Shown: piece after piece, positions 45,101 to 52,615 of the stretch
How positions within the stretch are numbered: the first letter of the stretch is position 1
Layout: each line of letters begins with the position of its first letter
Assembly (NCBI RefSeq): GCF_024296925.1
Contig: NZ_CP101125.1
Location: forward strand, 3,350,501 to 3,414,500
Direction: 5' to 3'
Origin: Pseudomonas nunensis
GTDB taxonomy: Bacteria; Pseudomonadota; Gammaproteobacteria; Pseudomonadales; Pseudomonadaceae
Length of the DNA stretch: 64,000 nt
Program-made: the position numbers and the translations under genes
Notes under the pieces: generated by a model
Databases searched by the model: none
Told to the model about the DNA's origin: nothing
Seen by the model: only the letters and a program-made list of their open reading frames with translations

Positions 45101-46866
45101 CGTCGTTGAGCGTGGCGGCCCACAGTTTTACTGCGAAAGCCTTGTATGGCAGCGGCGCTACGTCAGCAGCGCGGACCTTGACTGTGACCGCCGTGGTCGC
45201 GCCCACCATCACCTCGGTCAAAGGCTCGCCAAGTAACGTCGAGATTCCCAATGGCGGTACCACCGTCGAAACCAGCGTGATCCTCACCGGCGCTGCCAGC
45301 AAAGGTCAGAAGGTGCAGATCCTCGACGGGACCACCTCCAAAGGGGAAGCCACGGCCAATGCAACCACCGGCATCTGGACCCTGACGGTGTCGTCGTTGA
45401 CCGTGGCGGCGCACAGTTTTACTGCGAAAGCCTTGTATGGCAGCGGCGCCACTTCGGCGGCGCGAACCTTGACCGTGACCGCCGTTGTGGTGCCCACCCT
45501 CACCTCCGTGAAGGGTTCGCCGAGTGGCGTCGAGATTCCCGACAATGGCGTCACGATCGAAACCACCGTCACCCTGACCGGCACCGCCAGCCGGGGTCAG
45601 ATCGTTGAAGTTTTCGACGGCACTGGCCCAAGTGCAGTGTCCAAAGGAACCGCAACGGCGAATGCCACCACCGGGATCTGGACACTGAACATCCCCGTCG
45701 CGGCAGGCGCACATCGCTTCGCTGCGCAATCGAAGTATCACAGCACCCCGACCTATTCAAACGTGCGCCTCTTGACGGTGGTGGCCGTGGTGATTCCCAC
45801 CATCTCCTCGGTCAAAGGCTCGCCAAGCAACGTCGAGATTCCCGACAATGGCGTCACGATCGAAACCACCGTCACCCTGACCGGCACCGCCAGCCGGGGT
45901 CAGATCGTTGAAGTTTTCGACGGCACTGGCCCAAGTGCAGTGTCCAAAGGAACCGCAACGGCGAATGCCACCACCGGGATCTGGACACTGAACATCCCCG
46001 TCGCGGCAGGCGCACATCGCTTCGCTGCGCAATCGAAGTATCACAGCGCCCCGACCTATTCAAACGTGCGCCTCTTGACGGTCGTGGCCGTGGTGATTCC
46101 CACCATCTCCTCGGTCAAAGGTTCGCCAAGCAACGTCGAGATTCCCGACAATGGCACCACGGTTGAAACCACCGTCACCTTGACCGGCACCGCCAGCCGG
46201 GGTCAGACCGTTGAGGTTTTCGACGGCACTGGCCCAAGCGCAGTGTCCAAAGGAACCGCAACGGCGAATGCCACCACCGGGATCTGGACACTGAACATCC
46301 CCGTCGCGGCAGGCGCACATCGCTTCGCTGCGCAATCGAAGTATCACAGCACCCCGACCTATTCAAACGTGCGCCTCTTGACGGTGGTCACCGCGGTCTC
46401 TGGCACCGAGTATTTTCCAAGCACGGTTAGATTTATTCTATATAAAACAGGAGAGAACCATACAAGCGCAAGTGGATTAAATTTTTATTTGCTAACACCC
46501 GCCTACCCAAACACTCCATATACTTATGGAGCCGCAGCAAACCTATATGTTTACGCCAACACCTTGAGTGTACATACAGCAATAAAAATAACCCTGACAA
46601 AAGGAGTCGCACGATCAATTGAATTTGAGCATAACTATCAAATGCCATCAGCAAAATCTGGAACTGTGACTTTTTATGATTTAAATGGGAACCCCATAAC
46701 TAGCTTAGATCTTTTCAGCCCAAACACTTCGTACCCTTTTAATGCGAAATTTACTTGGACCGCACCACAAGGCACTTACTTTTCTTACTTTAAAATAGTG
46801 AGAGATGAATTCCTTCCAGCCGCCGATATCACTATTCTAAACATCAGATGGTTTGGTTTGGTTTAG
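42151..46866 (+). CDS. Large Ig-like repeat protein with AT-rich C-terminal module
   Basis: A 1571-residue protein without a recognisable signal peptide. Residues 1 to about 624 are a beta-rich region unlike the rest. Then eight Ig-like units of 97-102 residues follow (about 624-1416). Each starts with SVKGSPS-x-VEIP and continues with LTGTASKGQ, DGTTSKGEATANATTGIW; type A ends AKALYGSGATSAARTL and type B ends AQSKYHSTPTYSNVR. Order is A-B-A-A-A-B-B-B. The last 155 residues are unrelated, beta-rich and coded in distinctly AT-rich DNA from about 46420. Such proteins are often surface or secreted adhesins, but no export or anchoring signal is seen. The foreign tail suggests module exchange. Confidence 0.82.
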   Translation: MATEQPNAEIQLNYPPTILGATEGVTPDPLVPQPVRGLPLSLFRMVFNQKLGVLANAVTVLVPPPAREGTGNDPISIGLVLNGNPLGEKQIPDNDRDETTSFYLFESTLLDGSNNKLEYKVRRPTGNVGDSAPLYLLYSAHLPGGNDVPGNDDHPYLHISLPPELGNPAFIGKDDIDQGVKLRIAYPFCKKYDKCTVKMLRPRFDIALPPPGPDCTYEVTLTREMFEQAGGSHPAFPFSYTIVDQLNNATDKFRWSAIITADVDMDVVTVPPPILREDRDDSMDDPTKVDRKLLEGGPLLVVVIPEAPKFEVGDRVEGLYTGSPSGVSVPFSGTISKDGFNRFDPCVMEIPNDRVVLNDNVKAEYSLFRAGVKVGRSSVAEALVIDSTTAIPLNPPTLELPATNPINALDYDAGVTVRVTFTGNPGDQARLKELNPAPGAGPFPVQDIVGGRSDFTLSQANLAARQNSVIELTWELIRGGMPAGESAALRLSVNRMIDGDPRLTTPTAPPGNITSTLDLSSFTGNTTAQLKAWRGIALGQPFWLSCEGTNSSGAPVTLPLYQGVPIGSVGDQSGVVTRAFLDQLADGSQIRVLAAVNFDGVANEATAVKFPVRTYTVKAVALENPIITSVKGSPSNVEIPNDGTTVETSVILTGTASKSQKVQILDGTTSKGEATADATTGIWTLTVSSLSVAGHSFTAKALYGSGATSAARTLTVTAVVVPTLTSVKGSPSGVEIPDNTTTVETTVTLTGTASKGQQVEIFDGSGSSAVSKGTVTANATTGVWELRNIPLVQGAHRLYAQSKYHNTPIYSNVRNLTVTASSAPTITSVKGSPSGVEIPNDGLTVETSVILTGVASKGQKVQILDGTTSKGEATANATTGIWTLTVSSLSVAAHSFTAKALYGSGATSAARTLTVTAVVAPTITSVKGSPSNVEIPNGGTTVETSVILTGAASKGQKVQILDGTTSKGEATANATTGIWTLTVSSLSVAAHSFTAKALYGSGATSAARTLTVTAVVAPTITSVKGSPSNVEIPNGGTTVETSVILTGAASKGQKVQILDGTTSKGEATANATTGIWTLTVSSLTVAAHSFTAKALYGSGATSAARTLTVTAVVVPTLTSVKGSPSGVEIPDNGVTIETTVTLTGTASRGQIVEVFDGTGPSAVSKGTATANATTGIWTLNIPVAAGAHRFAAQSKYHSTPTYSNVRLLTVVAVVIPTISSVKGSPSNVEIPDNGVTIETTVTLTGTASRGQIVEVFDGTGPSAVSKGTATANATTGIWTLNIPVAAGAHRFAAQSKYHSAPTYSNVRLLTVVAVVIPTISSVKGSPSNVEIPDNGTTVETTVTLTGTASRGQTVEVFDGTGPSAVSKGTATANATTGIWTLNIPVAAGAHRFAAQSKYHSTPTYSNVRLLTVVTAVSGTEYFPSTVRFILYKTGENHTSASGLNFYLLTPAYPNTPYTYGAAANLYVYANTLSVHTAIKITLTKGVARSIEFEHNYQMPSAKSGTVTFYDLNGNPITSLDLFSPNTSYPFNAKFTWTAPQGTYFSYFKIVRDEFLPAADITILNIRWFGLV
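44020..46398 (+). repeat. Eight tandem in-frame repeats (291-306 bp)
   Basis: Units begin at about 44020, 44311, 44617, 44908, 45199, 45490, 45793 and 46096. Units 3-5 (291 bp) are nearly identical to each other, as are units 6-8 (303 bp), implying recent duplication or gene conversion and likely copy-number variation between strains. Confidence 0.9.
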
Positions 46867-46933
46867 AAATTTTTAAATTAGGGGGCGGCTTTATTAACAG
46901 GCTGCACACCAACTCTTTAGGAACAGCCGGAGG

Positions 46934-46983
46934 ATGCGGTCTTTTGAACTTGATTTCCAGGGACAAGATCAAAAGATCGCAGA
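46934..46983. repeat. Imperfect palindrome related to the GATCTTTTGATC repeat
   Basis: GCGGTCTTTTGAACT and AGATCAAAAGATCGC flank a short centre, 70 bases after the repeat-protein stop. It could serve as its terminator and resembles the core of the element at 383-468. Confidence 0.6.
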
Positions 46984-47335
46984 ATTGGTTATTTCCTATG
47001 AGATCAATATCAGGCCCAGAAGATGCCTACAGGAAAAGCAGCCATTTCCGGCCCTGCCCCAGTTGACTGCCCTGCCCTCTCTCCCTATCCTCGCGCCTGT
47101 CACGACTGATTCGTGATCGGGTTTGACGGCCTGGACTTCCTTACTACGCGCATAGCCTTTCTCTGCTCGTGCACTTCTGTGCCCGTTCATTGCATATGGC
47201 GACTGTGCGTGGGGCATCTTCGGATGCGCCGGGTTAGTGAGGACCGGTCCGTCAACCTGCGCACAGTTGCCACCCTATTCGTTTGACGGCGATTTCGTGG
47301 CAGCTCTTTTTGAACCAAAAGGAGTTACCTCACTT
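46984..47335 (+). other. Long non-coding leader of the DUF6124 gene
   Basis: About 350 bases before the DUF6124 start contain no convincing gene on either strand; a 73-codon minus-strand frame (46996-47217) lacks a ribosome site and family features. Base composition returns to GC-rich after about 47040. The 3' part holds the multibranch fold described separately, and AAGGAG sits 11 bases before the start. Confidence 0.55.
47198..47271 (+). ncRNA. Predicted three-way-junction RNA element in the DUF6124 leader
   Basis: GGCGACTGTGCG (47198-47209) pairs with CGCACAGTTGCC (47260-47271) in 12 continuous pairs including one G-U. Inside are a hairpin with the stable C(TTCG)G tetraloop (GCATC-TTCG-GATGC, 47214-47227) and a second arm (GGTT/AACC around GGACCGGTCC, 47232-47257). 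It ends 64 bases before the DUF6124 start. It looks like a cis-acting structured leader, perhaps a switch or protein-binding element. Not recognised as a known family. Confidence 0.6.
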
Positions 47336-47620
47336 ATGACCAATCCAACCACAAAATCCACCCCCTTCGCCCGCTGCGATCACGTCGACCATCACCTCTT
47401 CGCCGTACAACCCGGCATTCCCCTTCTCGACGCGCTGGAGCACGCCTCGGTCTACCTCAGTTGCGCCGAAGCCCTCGCCCATCAAGCCCCGAACGCCACC
47501 CGCCCGGAGCACACTGCGACATTGCGTTGGGCCAGCAAGCAAATGCTCGGCACTGCGAGTTCGTTGCTTCAAGCCTCGATCGACGGCATGCACGCGGCGC
47601 AAGTGGGAGGTGAGGCATGA
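47336..47620 (+). CDS. DUF6124 (formerly DUF3077) family protein
   Basis: A 94-residue protein of a family that is abundant and multi-copy in Pseudomonas. The ATG at 47336 has AAGGAG upstream; the longer frame reads into the structured leader. The typical pattern is visible: FAVQPGIPLLDALEHASVYLSCAEALA near residues 21-47, then a second helical segment (ASKQMLGTASSLLQASIDGM). Function unknown. Its stop overlaps the ATG of the following pseudogene (ATGA). Confidence 0.85.
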   Translation: MTNPTTKSTPFARCDHVDHHLFAVQPGIPLLDALEHASVYLSCAEALAHQAPNATRPEHTATLRWASKQMLGTASSLLQASIDGMHAAQVGGEA

Positions 47621-47883
47621 ATTCGCATATGCCGATGACCAACAATGATTGCGATATCCCGGTGTTGCTGGTGGCCACCTAAGCACCTCTGGATGTGTTG
47701 CTCAGCAATTCCGCGACGCGTTTTTTGGCTGGGACGCAGATGATGGAGAGCCTGGCCAGTCTGGATATCACCCAGGCCAAAGGCGCGGATGTGCAGCAAC
47801 TGCCCAACGCGGCGGCGCTGTTGTTGCGTGACGGCTGAGATGTGATGGATGTGTTGGGGCGGCAGATTCGGGCTCACGGGTAA
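47617..47883 (+). pseudogene. Decayed small gene with in-frame TAA and TGA
   Basis: Starting at ATG 47617 (overlapping the DUF6124 stop), the frame stays coherent for 88 codons but is broken by TAA at 47680-47682 and TGA at 47836-47838 before the TAA at 47881. Readable segments are NNDCDIPVLLVAT, APLDVLLSNSATRFLAGTQM and DVMDVLGRQIRAHG. Single base changes (CAA to TAA, TGC or TGT to TGA) explain both. It is a helical partner-like protein commonly found after DUF6124 genes. I see no sign of recoding. Confidence 0.75.
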
Positions 47884-47918
47884 CAAGACCCGGATGATGG
47901 CGTTGACTGGCCGGGCCT

Positions 47919-48077
47919 CTTCGCGAGCAGGCTCGCTCCCACAGGGGACCTTCGGTGGAAGCAGAATCTGTGTCCGTCGCCAGCCCCTGTAGGAGCGAAG
48001 CTTGCTCGCGAAGACGGAGTGTCAGTCGATATCTATTTTGACTGATACACCGCTTTCGCGAGCAAGCCCGCTCCCAC
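47919..48077. repeat. REP half plus REPIN
   Basis: A right-arm half (TTCGCGAGCAGGCTCGCTCC) is followed by a complete pair starting with TGTAGGAGCGAAGCTTGCTC and ending with CAAGCCCGCTCCCACA. The arms come from two variants, so the element is a hybrid. Confidence 0.85.
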
Positions 48078-48097
48078 AGGGGGTTTTGCGGTGGGGC

Positions 48098-48508
48098 TTA
48101 GGCCGGGTAGTTGGCCCGCAGGGCTTCTAGGCCGCCCTTGTAGATCCCGTTGAACAGCGCTTCGACTTCTTCATCGGTCACGCCTTTGGCAGTGAACCGG
48201 CCGGACCAGGTCACGCGAGCGCCCTGCCCTTGTGCTTCAACACGCAACGTCGCGAGGTAGTCGGTGGCCGGGAACGGTGCTTGCTCGATCGAGTAGCTGT
48301 AGGTTTTGCCCGCGTTGTCGAACGCTTGCAGGCGCTCAACCACCACGGCGCCATCCGCCGTTTGCAGGCTGCGTACTCGGCCGCCTTCGCTCAGTTCGCT
48401 TTTTACAATAAACGGCAGCCAGTCCGGCAGCGAGTCGAAGCCGCCGATCAATTGCCAGACCTGATCGGCCGAAGCCGGGATGTCGATAGTTGCTGATGCA
48501 GTTGCCAT
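48098..48508 (-). CDS. SRPBCC-family ligand-binding protein
   Basis: A 136-residue START/Bet v1-like protein: the N-terminal strand ASATIDIPASADQVWQLIGG and the conserved LPDWLPFI and GGRVRSLQT segments match polyketide cyclase/dehydrase-type SRPBCC proteins that bind hydrophobic molecules. It lies 27 bases downstream of the SDR gene and probably ends the AKR-SDR-SRPBCC operon. A REPIN follows its stop. The ligand is unknown. Confidence 0.85.
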   Translation of the reverse strand: MATASATIDIPASADQVWQLIGGFDSLPDWLPFIVKSELSEGGRVRSLQTADGAVVVERLQAFDNAGKTYSYSIEQAPFPATDYLATLRVEAQGQGARVTWSGRFTAKGVTDEEVEALFNGIYKGGLEALRANYPA

Positions 48509-48535
48509 AAATGAATGTCTCTCTATGAATTCAGT

Positions 48536-49333
48536 TCAGATTGCCATGCTGTCGACGACACCGCCATCCACGCGCAATGCCGCGCCGGTGGTGGCCGAGG
48601 ACAGTGGCGAGGCGATGTAGGCCACCAGGTTGGCGACTTCTTCGACATCGGCCACGCGCTGGATGATCGAGCTCGGGCGCGCCTTGCGTACGAAGACATC
48701 GGCTTCTTCCCGGGCGCTGCGGCCGGACTCGGCGGTGGCGTCCTTGAGCATCTGTTCCAGACCATCGGTGAAAGTCGGGCCGGGCAGGATCGCGTTGACG
48801 GTCACACCAGTGCCGGCCAGGCGCTTGGCCAAACCGTGGGACACCGCCAGGTTGGCGCTTTTGGTCACGCCATAGTTGATCATGTCGGCCGGGATCGCCA
48901 CCCCGGACTCCGAGGACAGGAAGATCACCCGGCCCCAACCATTCTTGACCATTTCGGGCGTGTAATGCCGGGACAGGCGCACGCCGGAGATCACGTTGAC
49001 TTCATAGAAGCGCGTCCACTCGCTGTCCGGTGCGTCGAAGAAATCCACGTCGTCGAAGATCCCTAGGTTGTTCACCAGGATGTCAGCTCGCGGTTCGGCG
49101 GCGAACAATTGCTCGGCGCCTTCAGCGGTGCCGAGGTCGGCGGTCAGGCCACGCAATTGCGCGCCCGGCACGCTGTCGCGAATGCTCGCCAGTGCCTGTT
49201 CAACCTTGGCCGAGTCGCGGCCGATCACCACCACCGTGGCGCCGCACTCGGCCAGCGCTTTGCTGATGCCCAGACCAATGCCGGCCGTGCTGCCGCTGAC
49301 GATGGCGAGTTTTCCAGTCAGATCGATTTTCAT
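48536..49333 (-). CDS. Short-chain dehydrogenase/reductase
   Basis: A 265-residue classical SDR. The ATG at 49333 follows GGAGG with six-base spacing. Cofactor site SGSTAGIGLGIS (about 13-24) and catalytic residues Ser in FLSSESGVA, Tyr and Lys in NYGVTKSANLAV are intact. It is tightly coupled to the aldo/keto reductase gene (stop and start two bases apart), implying consecutive carbonyl reactions on the same compound. Confidence 0.88.
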   Translation of the reverse strand: MKIDLTGKLAIVSGSTAGIGLGISKALAECGATVVVIGRDSAKVEQALASIRDSVPGAQLRGLTADLGTAEGAEQLFAAEPRADILVNNLGIFDDVDFFDAPDSEWTRFYEVNVISGVRLSRHYTPEMVKNGWGRVIFLSSESGVAIPADMINYGVTKSANLAVSHGLAKRLAGTGVTVNAILPGPTFTDGLEQMLKDATAESGRSAREEADVFVRKARPSSIIQRVADVEEVANLVAYIASPLSSATTGAALRVDGGVVDSMAI

Positions 49334-49335
49334 GC

Positions 49336-50352
49336 TCAACCTCCAATGATTGGCAGTGGTGCGCGCTCGGAAACCAGTTTCGCGTCACGCAATGCCTGCC
49401 AGAACGCCGCAGGAATGACCTCCGACAACGCGGCTACATCTTCCGCGATGCGGTCAGGACGGCTCGAACCCGGAATTACCGCTGCCACTGCCGGGTTGGC
49501 CAGGGAGAATTGCAACGCCGCCGCTTTGATACTCACGCCATGCGCCGCTGCAATTCGCTTGATTTGCTCGACTTTGTTGATGATCGCCGGGCTCGCTTTT
49601 TGATATTCGAAGTGCGTACCGCCGGCCAGGATGCCGGAGCTGTAAGGACCACCGACGACGATTTCAACGTTCTGCGCCAGGGCGGAGTCCATCAAGCGTT
49701 GCAAGGCGCGGTCATGGTCCAGCAGCGTGTAGCGACCGGCCAACAGGAAACCGTCCGGTTGGGCTTCGGTGAGGTCCAGGGTCAGTTCGCACGGCTCGAC
49801 CTTGTTTACGCCCAACCCCCAGCCCTTGATCACGCCTTCTTCGCGCAAACGAGTCAGCACTTTGAACGCGCCGGTGCGGGCCTGATTGAAGTATTCCAGC
49901 CATTGATCGCCGTAGAAATCCTGGGCGATGTCGTGAATCCAGACGATGTCCAGGCGATCGGTTTGCAGGCGCTTGAGGCTGTCTTCGATCGAACGCATCG
50001 TCGCGTCGGCGCTGTAGTCGTTGACGATTTTGTTCGGGCGACCGTGTTCGAATACGCCGGCCTTCTCGCCGAGGTCACGGGCGGCGGTGTCTTCGATTTC
50101 ATCGAGGATCACCCGGCCGACTTTGCTGCTGAGCACGTAGTCGTCGCGGTTGTATTGGGCCAACGCGGTGCCGAGGCGGATTTCCGACAGGCCCGAACCG
50201 TAGAACGGCGCGGTGTCGAAGTAACGCACGCCGGCATCCCAGGCGGCGTGCACGGTGGCCATCGCCTCTTCTTCCGGGATGGCGCGGAACATGTTGCCCA
50301 ATGGGGCGGTGCCGAAACCCAGCGCGCCGGGCAGTTTGTCTTTCAAGCTCAT
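49336..50352 (-). CDS. Aldo/keto reductase
   Basis: A 338-residue TIM-barrel oxidoreductase with ATG at 50352 behind AGAGGAATCACCC. The AKR tetrad is visible: Asp and Tyr in YFDTAPFYGSG, Lys in LSSKVGR and His in IVWIHDIAQ. It resembles the D-threo-aldose 1-dehydrogenase / L-fucose dehydrogenase branch (FGTAPLGNMFRAI). First gene of a three-gene unit, divergent from a LysR gene. The substrate, probably a sugar or small aldehyde, is not certain. Confidence 0.87.
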   Translation of the reverse strand: MSLKDKLPGALGFGTAPLGNMFRAIPEEEAMATVHAAWDAGVRYFDTAPFYGSGLSEIRLGTALAQYNRDDYVLSSKVGRVILDEIEDTAARDLGEKAGVFEHGRPNKIVNDYSADATMRSIEDSLKRLQTDRLDIVWIHDIAQDFYGDQWLEYFNQARTGAFKVLTRLREEGVIKGWGLGVNKVEPCELTLDLTEAQPDGFLLAGRYTLLDHDRALQRLMDSALAQNVEIVVGGPYSSGILAGGTHFEYQKASPAIINKVEQIKRIAAAHGVSIKAAALQFSLANPAVAAVIPGSSRPDRIAEDVAALSEVIPAAFWQALRDAKLVSERAPLPIIGG

Positions 50353-50375
50353 GGGTGATTCCTCTTGAGTGTCGA

Positions 50376-50392
50376 GGTCAGCTTTGGTGACC
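50376..50392. promoter_or_regulatory. Candidate LysR operator between the AKR and LysR genes
   Basis: GGTCA-N7-TGACC, a perfect inverted repeat, lies 24 bases upstream of the AKR start in the divergent region. It contains the T-N11-A style symmetry of LysR sites. Confidence 0.5.
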
Positions 50393-50469
50393 GTTGAGCC
50401 GATCGTAGATTGCCGTGGTCGGACCGTCCAAGACATAATGCGCAGCACTTGAGTCCCCAGAGGTCTGAC

Positions 50470-51447
50470 ATGATCGACATCCGCCAATTGCGCTACTTCG
50501 TCGCCGTCGCCGAGGAAGAACACGTCGGTCGCGCCGCCGAACGCCTGCACATTTCCCAGTCGCCCCTGAGCCGGCAGATCGCCCAGCTCGAAGAACGCCT
50601 GGGCCTGACCCTGTTCGAGCGTAGCCAACAGCGCATCCGCCTGACCCGCGACGGCCAGACCTTCCTGGCTGAAACTCGCGCCTTATTGACCCACGCCAAT
50701 CGTCTGGAATCGTTGGGCAAGCGCCTCGGTCGCGGTGAAGAAGGCGGCTTGTGCATCGGCTATATCGAAAACGCCATGCACGCTGGCGTGTTGCCGAATG
50801 CCCTGCGCGTGTTGCGGGTGGACCGGCCGAATGTGCACGTCGCGCTGTACAACTTGAGCTCTGCGGAACAATTGGAAGGCCTTCGCCAGCGTAGTCTGGA
50901 TATTGCCCTGGTGAGCGAGCCGCCCGTCGCCGACGACCCGGACTTGTTGGGTTTTCAAGTGCTGGACGACCCGATGCTGCTGGCCTTGCCTGAGCATCAC
51001 CCGCTGGCGCATCAGGCCACGTTGGGCCCAGCAGACCTGGCTGATCAGGAATGGATCGGCGTGCAGCACCGGCAGAATTGCGCGAGTCGCGAAGACTTCG
51101 TCAGCGCCTGCATTCGTGCCGGGTTTACGCCGGATATTCGGATGGAAGCGACGGAGCCATTTACTGCGCTGGGGCTGGTGGCGTCAGGGCTGGGGATTGC
51201 GATGATTCAGAAAGGGTTAAGCCGTAATGCACCGCCGGGAGTGGTGTTGCGGGAAGTGCCGTGGATTTCGTTTACCACGCCGCTGTGGGCGGCGTGGCAC
51301 CGGATCAATTTGCGGCCGCTGGTGGAGACGTTCAGGAAAGTGCTGACTGAACCCGCACAGCAACCGGTCTACAACAACACCACAAAACCCTGTGGGAGCG
51401 AGCTTGCTCGCGATAGCGGACTGTCAGCCAACATCTATGTTGAATGA
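50470..51447 (+). CDS. LysR-family transcriptional regulator
   Basis: An LTTR of 325 residues from the ATG at 50470 (MIDIRQLRYFVAVAEEEHVG). Winged helix-turn-helix 1-60 (AAERLHISQSPLSRQIAQLEERLGL) and effector domain from about 90 to 290. The normal C-terminus seems to end near VLTEPAQQP; the last roughly 25 residues (ending KPCGSELARDSGLSANIYVE) are encoded by the left arm and spacer of a REPIN, because the stop lies inside the repeat. It is divergent from the AKR operon and likely controls it. Confidence 0.87.
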   Translation: MIDIRQLRYFVAVAEEEHVGRAAERLHISQSPLSRQIAQLEERLGLTLFERSQQRIRLTRDGQTFLAETRALLTHANRLESLGKRLGRGEEGGLCIGYIENAMHAGVLPNALRVLRVDRPNVHVALYNLSSAEQLEGLRQRSLDIALVSEPPVADDPDLLGFQVLDDPMLLALPEHHPLAHQATLGPADLADQEWIGVQHRQNCASREDFVSACIRAGFTPDIRMEATEPFTALGLVASGLGIAMIQKGLSRNAPPGVVLREVPWISFTTPLWAAWHRINLRPLVETFRKVLTEPAQQPVYNNTTKPCGSELARDSGLSANIYVE

Positions 51448-51480
51448 CCCACCGCAATCGCGAGCAAGCTCGCTCCCACA
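51391..51480. repeat. REPIN overlapping the 3' end of a LysR gene
   Basis: TGTGGGAGCGAGCTTGCTCG and its complement enclose a spacer. Its first 57 bases are translated as the tail of the upstream LysR protein. Confidence 0.9.
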
Positions 51481-51495
51481 GTTGATTTGTGGTGT

Positions 51496-52614
51496 TCAAC
51501 GGATCTCGGCCAGGACCCGCTCCGCCAACGCCAGGCAACTGGTCAACCCCGGCGATTCAATGCCGAATAGATTCACCAACCCCGGCACACCATGCTGCGC
51601 CGGTCCGCTGATGATGAAGTCGGCGGCCGGTTCGGTCGGTCCAGTAATCTTCGGCCGAATGCCGCTGTAAGCCGGTTGCAGACTGCCATCCGGCAACCCC
51701 GGCCAGTAACGGCGGATTGCCTGGTAAAAACCATCCGCCCGACGTGGATCGACGCGGTAGTCGATGTGCTCTACCCATTCCACGTCCGGCCCGAACCGCG
51801 CCTGGCCGCCCAGATCCAGCGTCATGTGCACACCCAAACCAGCACTTTCCGGTGCTGGGTACACCAAGTGCCGAAACGGCGCCCGACCGCTGAAACTGAA
51901 GTAACTGCCTTTGCACAATCGCGCTTCTGGAACGTACTGCTGTGGCAAGCCGCTGATCCGGCTCGCCACCTCAGGCGCAGATAACCCGGCACAGTTGATC
52001 AACTCTCGGCAGCTCAGGTTCATGGGTTGCACGCCGCCCATTTGCAGTTCAAATCCCTGCTCAATGCAGCGCGCCGCCAGCAGTGGCGTTTGAAACGCAA
52101 CCGACGCACCCGACGCTTCCGCATCCCCTTGCAGCGCCAGCATCAACCCATGGGAATCGACGATGCCGGTGGACGGCGACCAGAGCGCAGCGACGCAGGA
52201 CAACTCAGGCTCAAGCGCGCGTGCTTCAGCAGCATCCAACCATTGCAAATCATCAACGCCGTTGTTCAACCCCTGCGCCAGCAACCGTTGCAACGCCGCT
52301 CGCTTATCCTCATCGGTCGCAACAATCAACTTGCCCAGCCGCTGATATTCAACGCCACGCTCATCGCAAAAGGCATACAACCGTTGCTTGCCCTCGACAC
52401 ACAGTTGCGCCTTGAGGCTGCCACTCGGGTAATAAATCCCCGCGTGAATAACCTCAGAATTGCGCGAGCTGATGCCCACGCCAATCCCCTCGCCGGCCTC
52501 GACCACAATGACTTCGCGCCCGCTCAAGGCCAACGCCCGAGCCACCGCCAGACCGACCACGCCGGCCCCGACCACCACGCATTCGATATCGACGCTCACC
52601 TGCCCTCCGCTCAT
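51496..52614 (-). CDS. FAD-dependent 2-hydroxyacid oxidase, L-2-hydroxyglutarate oxidase-like
   Basis: A 372-residue DAO-family flavoprotein: FAD motif [20 protein letters not shown] (about 13-32), then [21 protein letters not shown] and AYSGIRPKI, all characteristic of LhgO-like oxidases. The start is either the ATG at 52614, four bases past the upstream MFS stop, or the GTG at 52599 behind GGAGGGCAG. It is translationally linked to the MFS transporter, so the carrier probably imports its hydroxyacid substrate. Confidence 0.85.
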   Translation of the reverse strand: MSGGQVSVDIECVVVGAGVVGLAVARALALSGREVIVVEAGEGIGVGISSRNSEVIHAGIYYPSGSLKAQLCVEGKQRLYAFCDERGVEYQRLGKLIVATDEDKRAALQRLLAQGLNNGVDDLQWLDAAEARALEPELSCVAALWSPSTGIVDSHGLMLALQGDAEASGASVAFQTPLLAARCIEQGFELQMGGVQPMNLSCRELINCAGLSAPEVASRISGLPQQYVPEARLCKGSYFSFSGRAPFRHLVYPAPESAGLGVHMTLDLGGQARFGPDVEWVEHIDYRVDPRRADGFYQAIRRYWPGLPDGSLQPAYSGIRPKITGPTEPAADFIISGPAQHGVPGLVNLFGIESPGLTSCLALAERVLAEIR

Positions 52615-52615
52615 T

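Noticed and set aside
46399..46866. Polymorphic toxin tip with immunity gene
   Set aside because: The AT-rich tail fits a swapped module, but no toxin motif is recognised and no small immunity gene follows, so toxin status is not claimed.
46996..47217. 73-codon minus-strand ORF in the DUF6124 leader
   Set aside because: No ribosome site, no recognisable fold, and it lies opposite the structured leader; probably a chance frame.
47836..47838. TGA as a selenocysteine codon
   Set aside because: An upstream in-frame TAA already breaks the gene, and no selenocysteine insertion hairpin follows; simple decay explains both.
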